Assembly: GCA_963715655.1 (NCBI GenBank)
Contig: OY970262.1
Coordinates: 3,100,001-3,164,000, forward strand
DNA: 64,000 bases
From: JANQPD01 sp963715655
GTDB taxonomy: Bacteria; Bacteroidota; Bacteroidia; Flavobacteriales; Schleiferiaceae
Direction of reading: 5' to 3'
Every line of letters begins with the position of its first letter. The first letter of the stretch is position 1. Positions 63,316 through 64,000 of the stretch are shown here, in pieces. A program made the translations under genes and the position numbers. A model generated the notes under the pieces. The model saw nothing but the letters and a program-made list of their open reading frames with translations. It was not told where the DNA came from and ran no database searches.

Positions 63316-64000
63316 ATGAATATATACACTTTGTTAAAAAAGTCACCCGCATTTTTAGGAGTTCTATCTATGGTATTCTTAAGCTCTTGTGGTGGCAAAG
63401 AAAGTAATACCACTGGTTGGGATTACAATAAAAAGAAAAACGGTGGTTTTTATGTAAACACTAAGTATGAAGGAATGGAAACCGGCCCCGGTTTGGTTTT
63501 TGTAGAAGGTGGAACGTTTACAATGGGACGTGTAGAAGAAGATTTTATTAAAGATTGGAACAACGTGCCTCGTCAAGTAACGGTGCAATCCTTTTATATT
63601 GATGAAAATGAAGTAACTAACGTTGATTACCGTGAGTATCTTTATTACATAAGAAGAGTATTTGATTACGATTATTATCCTGAAATTTATAAAAGTGCTG
63701 TACCTGATACCTTAGTATGGCGTGATAAATTAGGATACAATGAAAAAATGGTAGAATACTATTTACGCCACCCTGCCTATAATTATTACCCTGTGGTTGG
63801 TGTAAACTGGATACAAGCTATGAAATTTTGCTCTTGGAGAACCGACCGGGTGAACGAGCAAATTTTAATTGATGAAGGTGTTTTCAATTCTTTTCCTGAT
63901 CAAGCAGATGCCGATCACTTTAACACCGAAACTTATTTATATAAGCCGGGTGAATACACACAACAAAATAAAAAAGGGAGACCTGATTATGACCCAAACA
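63316..64000 (+). CDS. gldJ: Gliding-motility lipoprotein GldJ, partial
   Basis: The first 228 codons; the gene runs off the right edge. The lipoprotein signal ends in the lipobox FLSSC. The rest is the start of a formylglycine-generating-enzyme (SUMF)-like domain: FVEGGTFTMGRVEEDF, FYIDENEVTNVDYREYLYY and PVVGVNWIQAMKFCSWR. GldJ is an outer-membrane lipoprotein that stabilises GldK and forms part of the T9SS/gliding track; it has no known sulfatase-activating role. The neighbouring porU-porV and PorP/SprF genes support this call. Confidence 0.93.
   Translation, partial: MNIYTLLKKSPAFLGVLSMVFLSSCGGKESNTTGWDYNKKKNGGFYVNTKYEGMETGPGLVFVEGGTFTMGRVEEDFIKDWNNVPRQVTVQSFYIDENEVTNVDYREYLYYIRRVFDYDYYPEIYKSAVPDTLVWRDKLGYNEKMVEYYLRHPAYNYYPVVGVNWIQAMKFCSWRTDRVNEQILIDEGVFNSFPDQADADHFNTETYLYKPGEYTQQNKKGRPDYDPN

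Overview
The window is a 64-kb stretch of an AT-rich Bacteroidota chromosome, most likely from the order Flavobacteriales. The evidence is direct. It carries type IX secretion (T9SS) and gliding genes in a typical flavobacterial order (porU, porV, cdd, pdhA and the E2 gene leftward, a PorP/SprF gene and gldJ rightward). Several proteins have T9SS-type C-terminal sorting domains. There is a SusC-type receptor with an N-terminal carboxypeptidase-regulatory-like domain. Many genes have A-rich leaders without Shine-Dalgarno sequences. Bacteroidota -7 promoter boxes (TAnnTTTG) recur. I cannot name the genus from the sequence alone.

Region by region: (1) 1-3.5 kb holds the end of a formate/nitrite-type channel gene, a beta-propeller protein and a VOC protein. 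(2) 3.5-6.2 kb is a small accessory island: a YdeI/DUF1905-type gene broken by a complete IS3-family element, by a one-base deletion, and by a segment carrying a HigB/HigA-like toxin-antitoxin pair. (3) 6.2-14.2 kb has a TonB-dependent receptor, a DUF3291-like protein, a LytS/LytTR-type two-component pair, three tandem paralogues of an envelope protein family and a 54-aa small gene. (4) 14.2-18 kb has a PLP-dependent trans-sulfuration enzyme and a second LytS/LytTR pair with a LiaF-like membrane protein. (5) 18-21.1 kb has two tandem arrays of related inverted-repeat units (periods 182 and 211-212 bp) on either side of a Crp/Fnr regulator and a DinB-like gene; a perfect FNR-type palindrome lies at the junction of these two genes. 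(6) 21-30.4 kb has serA, serC, a ferredoxin divergent from a LuxC-type acyl-CoA reductase, a PASTA protein, a T9SS cargo and an RluD-type pseudouridine synthase. (7) 30.4-47.6 kb has twin MauG-type di-haem peroxidase lipoproteins, rsmG, glycosyltransferases, tgt, an LptF/G permease, accA, a secreted endonuclease, dnaB and a porin. (8) 47.7-53 kb is a complete leftward rRNA operon (16S, tRNA-Ile, tRNA-Ala, 23S, 5S) with four tandem promoters, processing stems and a terminator. (9) 53-64 kb has an SDR enzyme, pyruvate dehydrogenase E2 and E1-alpha, cytidine deaminase and the T9SS/gliding cluster.

Most of the window is ordinary core genome. I found no CRISPR array and no recognisable phage-defence system beyond the toxin-antitoxin pair. 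The points most worth a second look are the twin repeat arrays around the Crp/Fnr-DinB pair with its FNR-like box, the four-promoter rrn control region, the triply broken YdeI-like gene, a tRNA-guanine transglycosylase without its usual zinc cysteines, and a terminator hairpin embedded inside rsmG.
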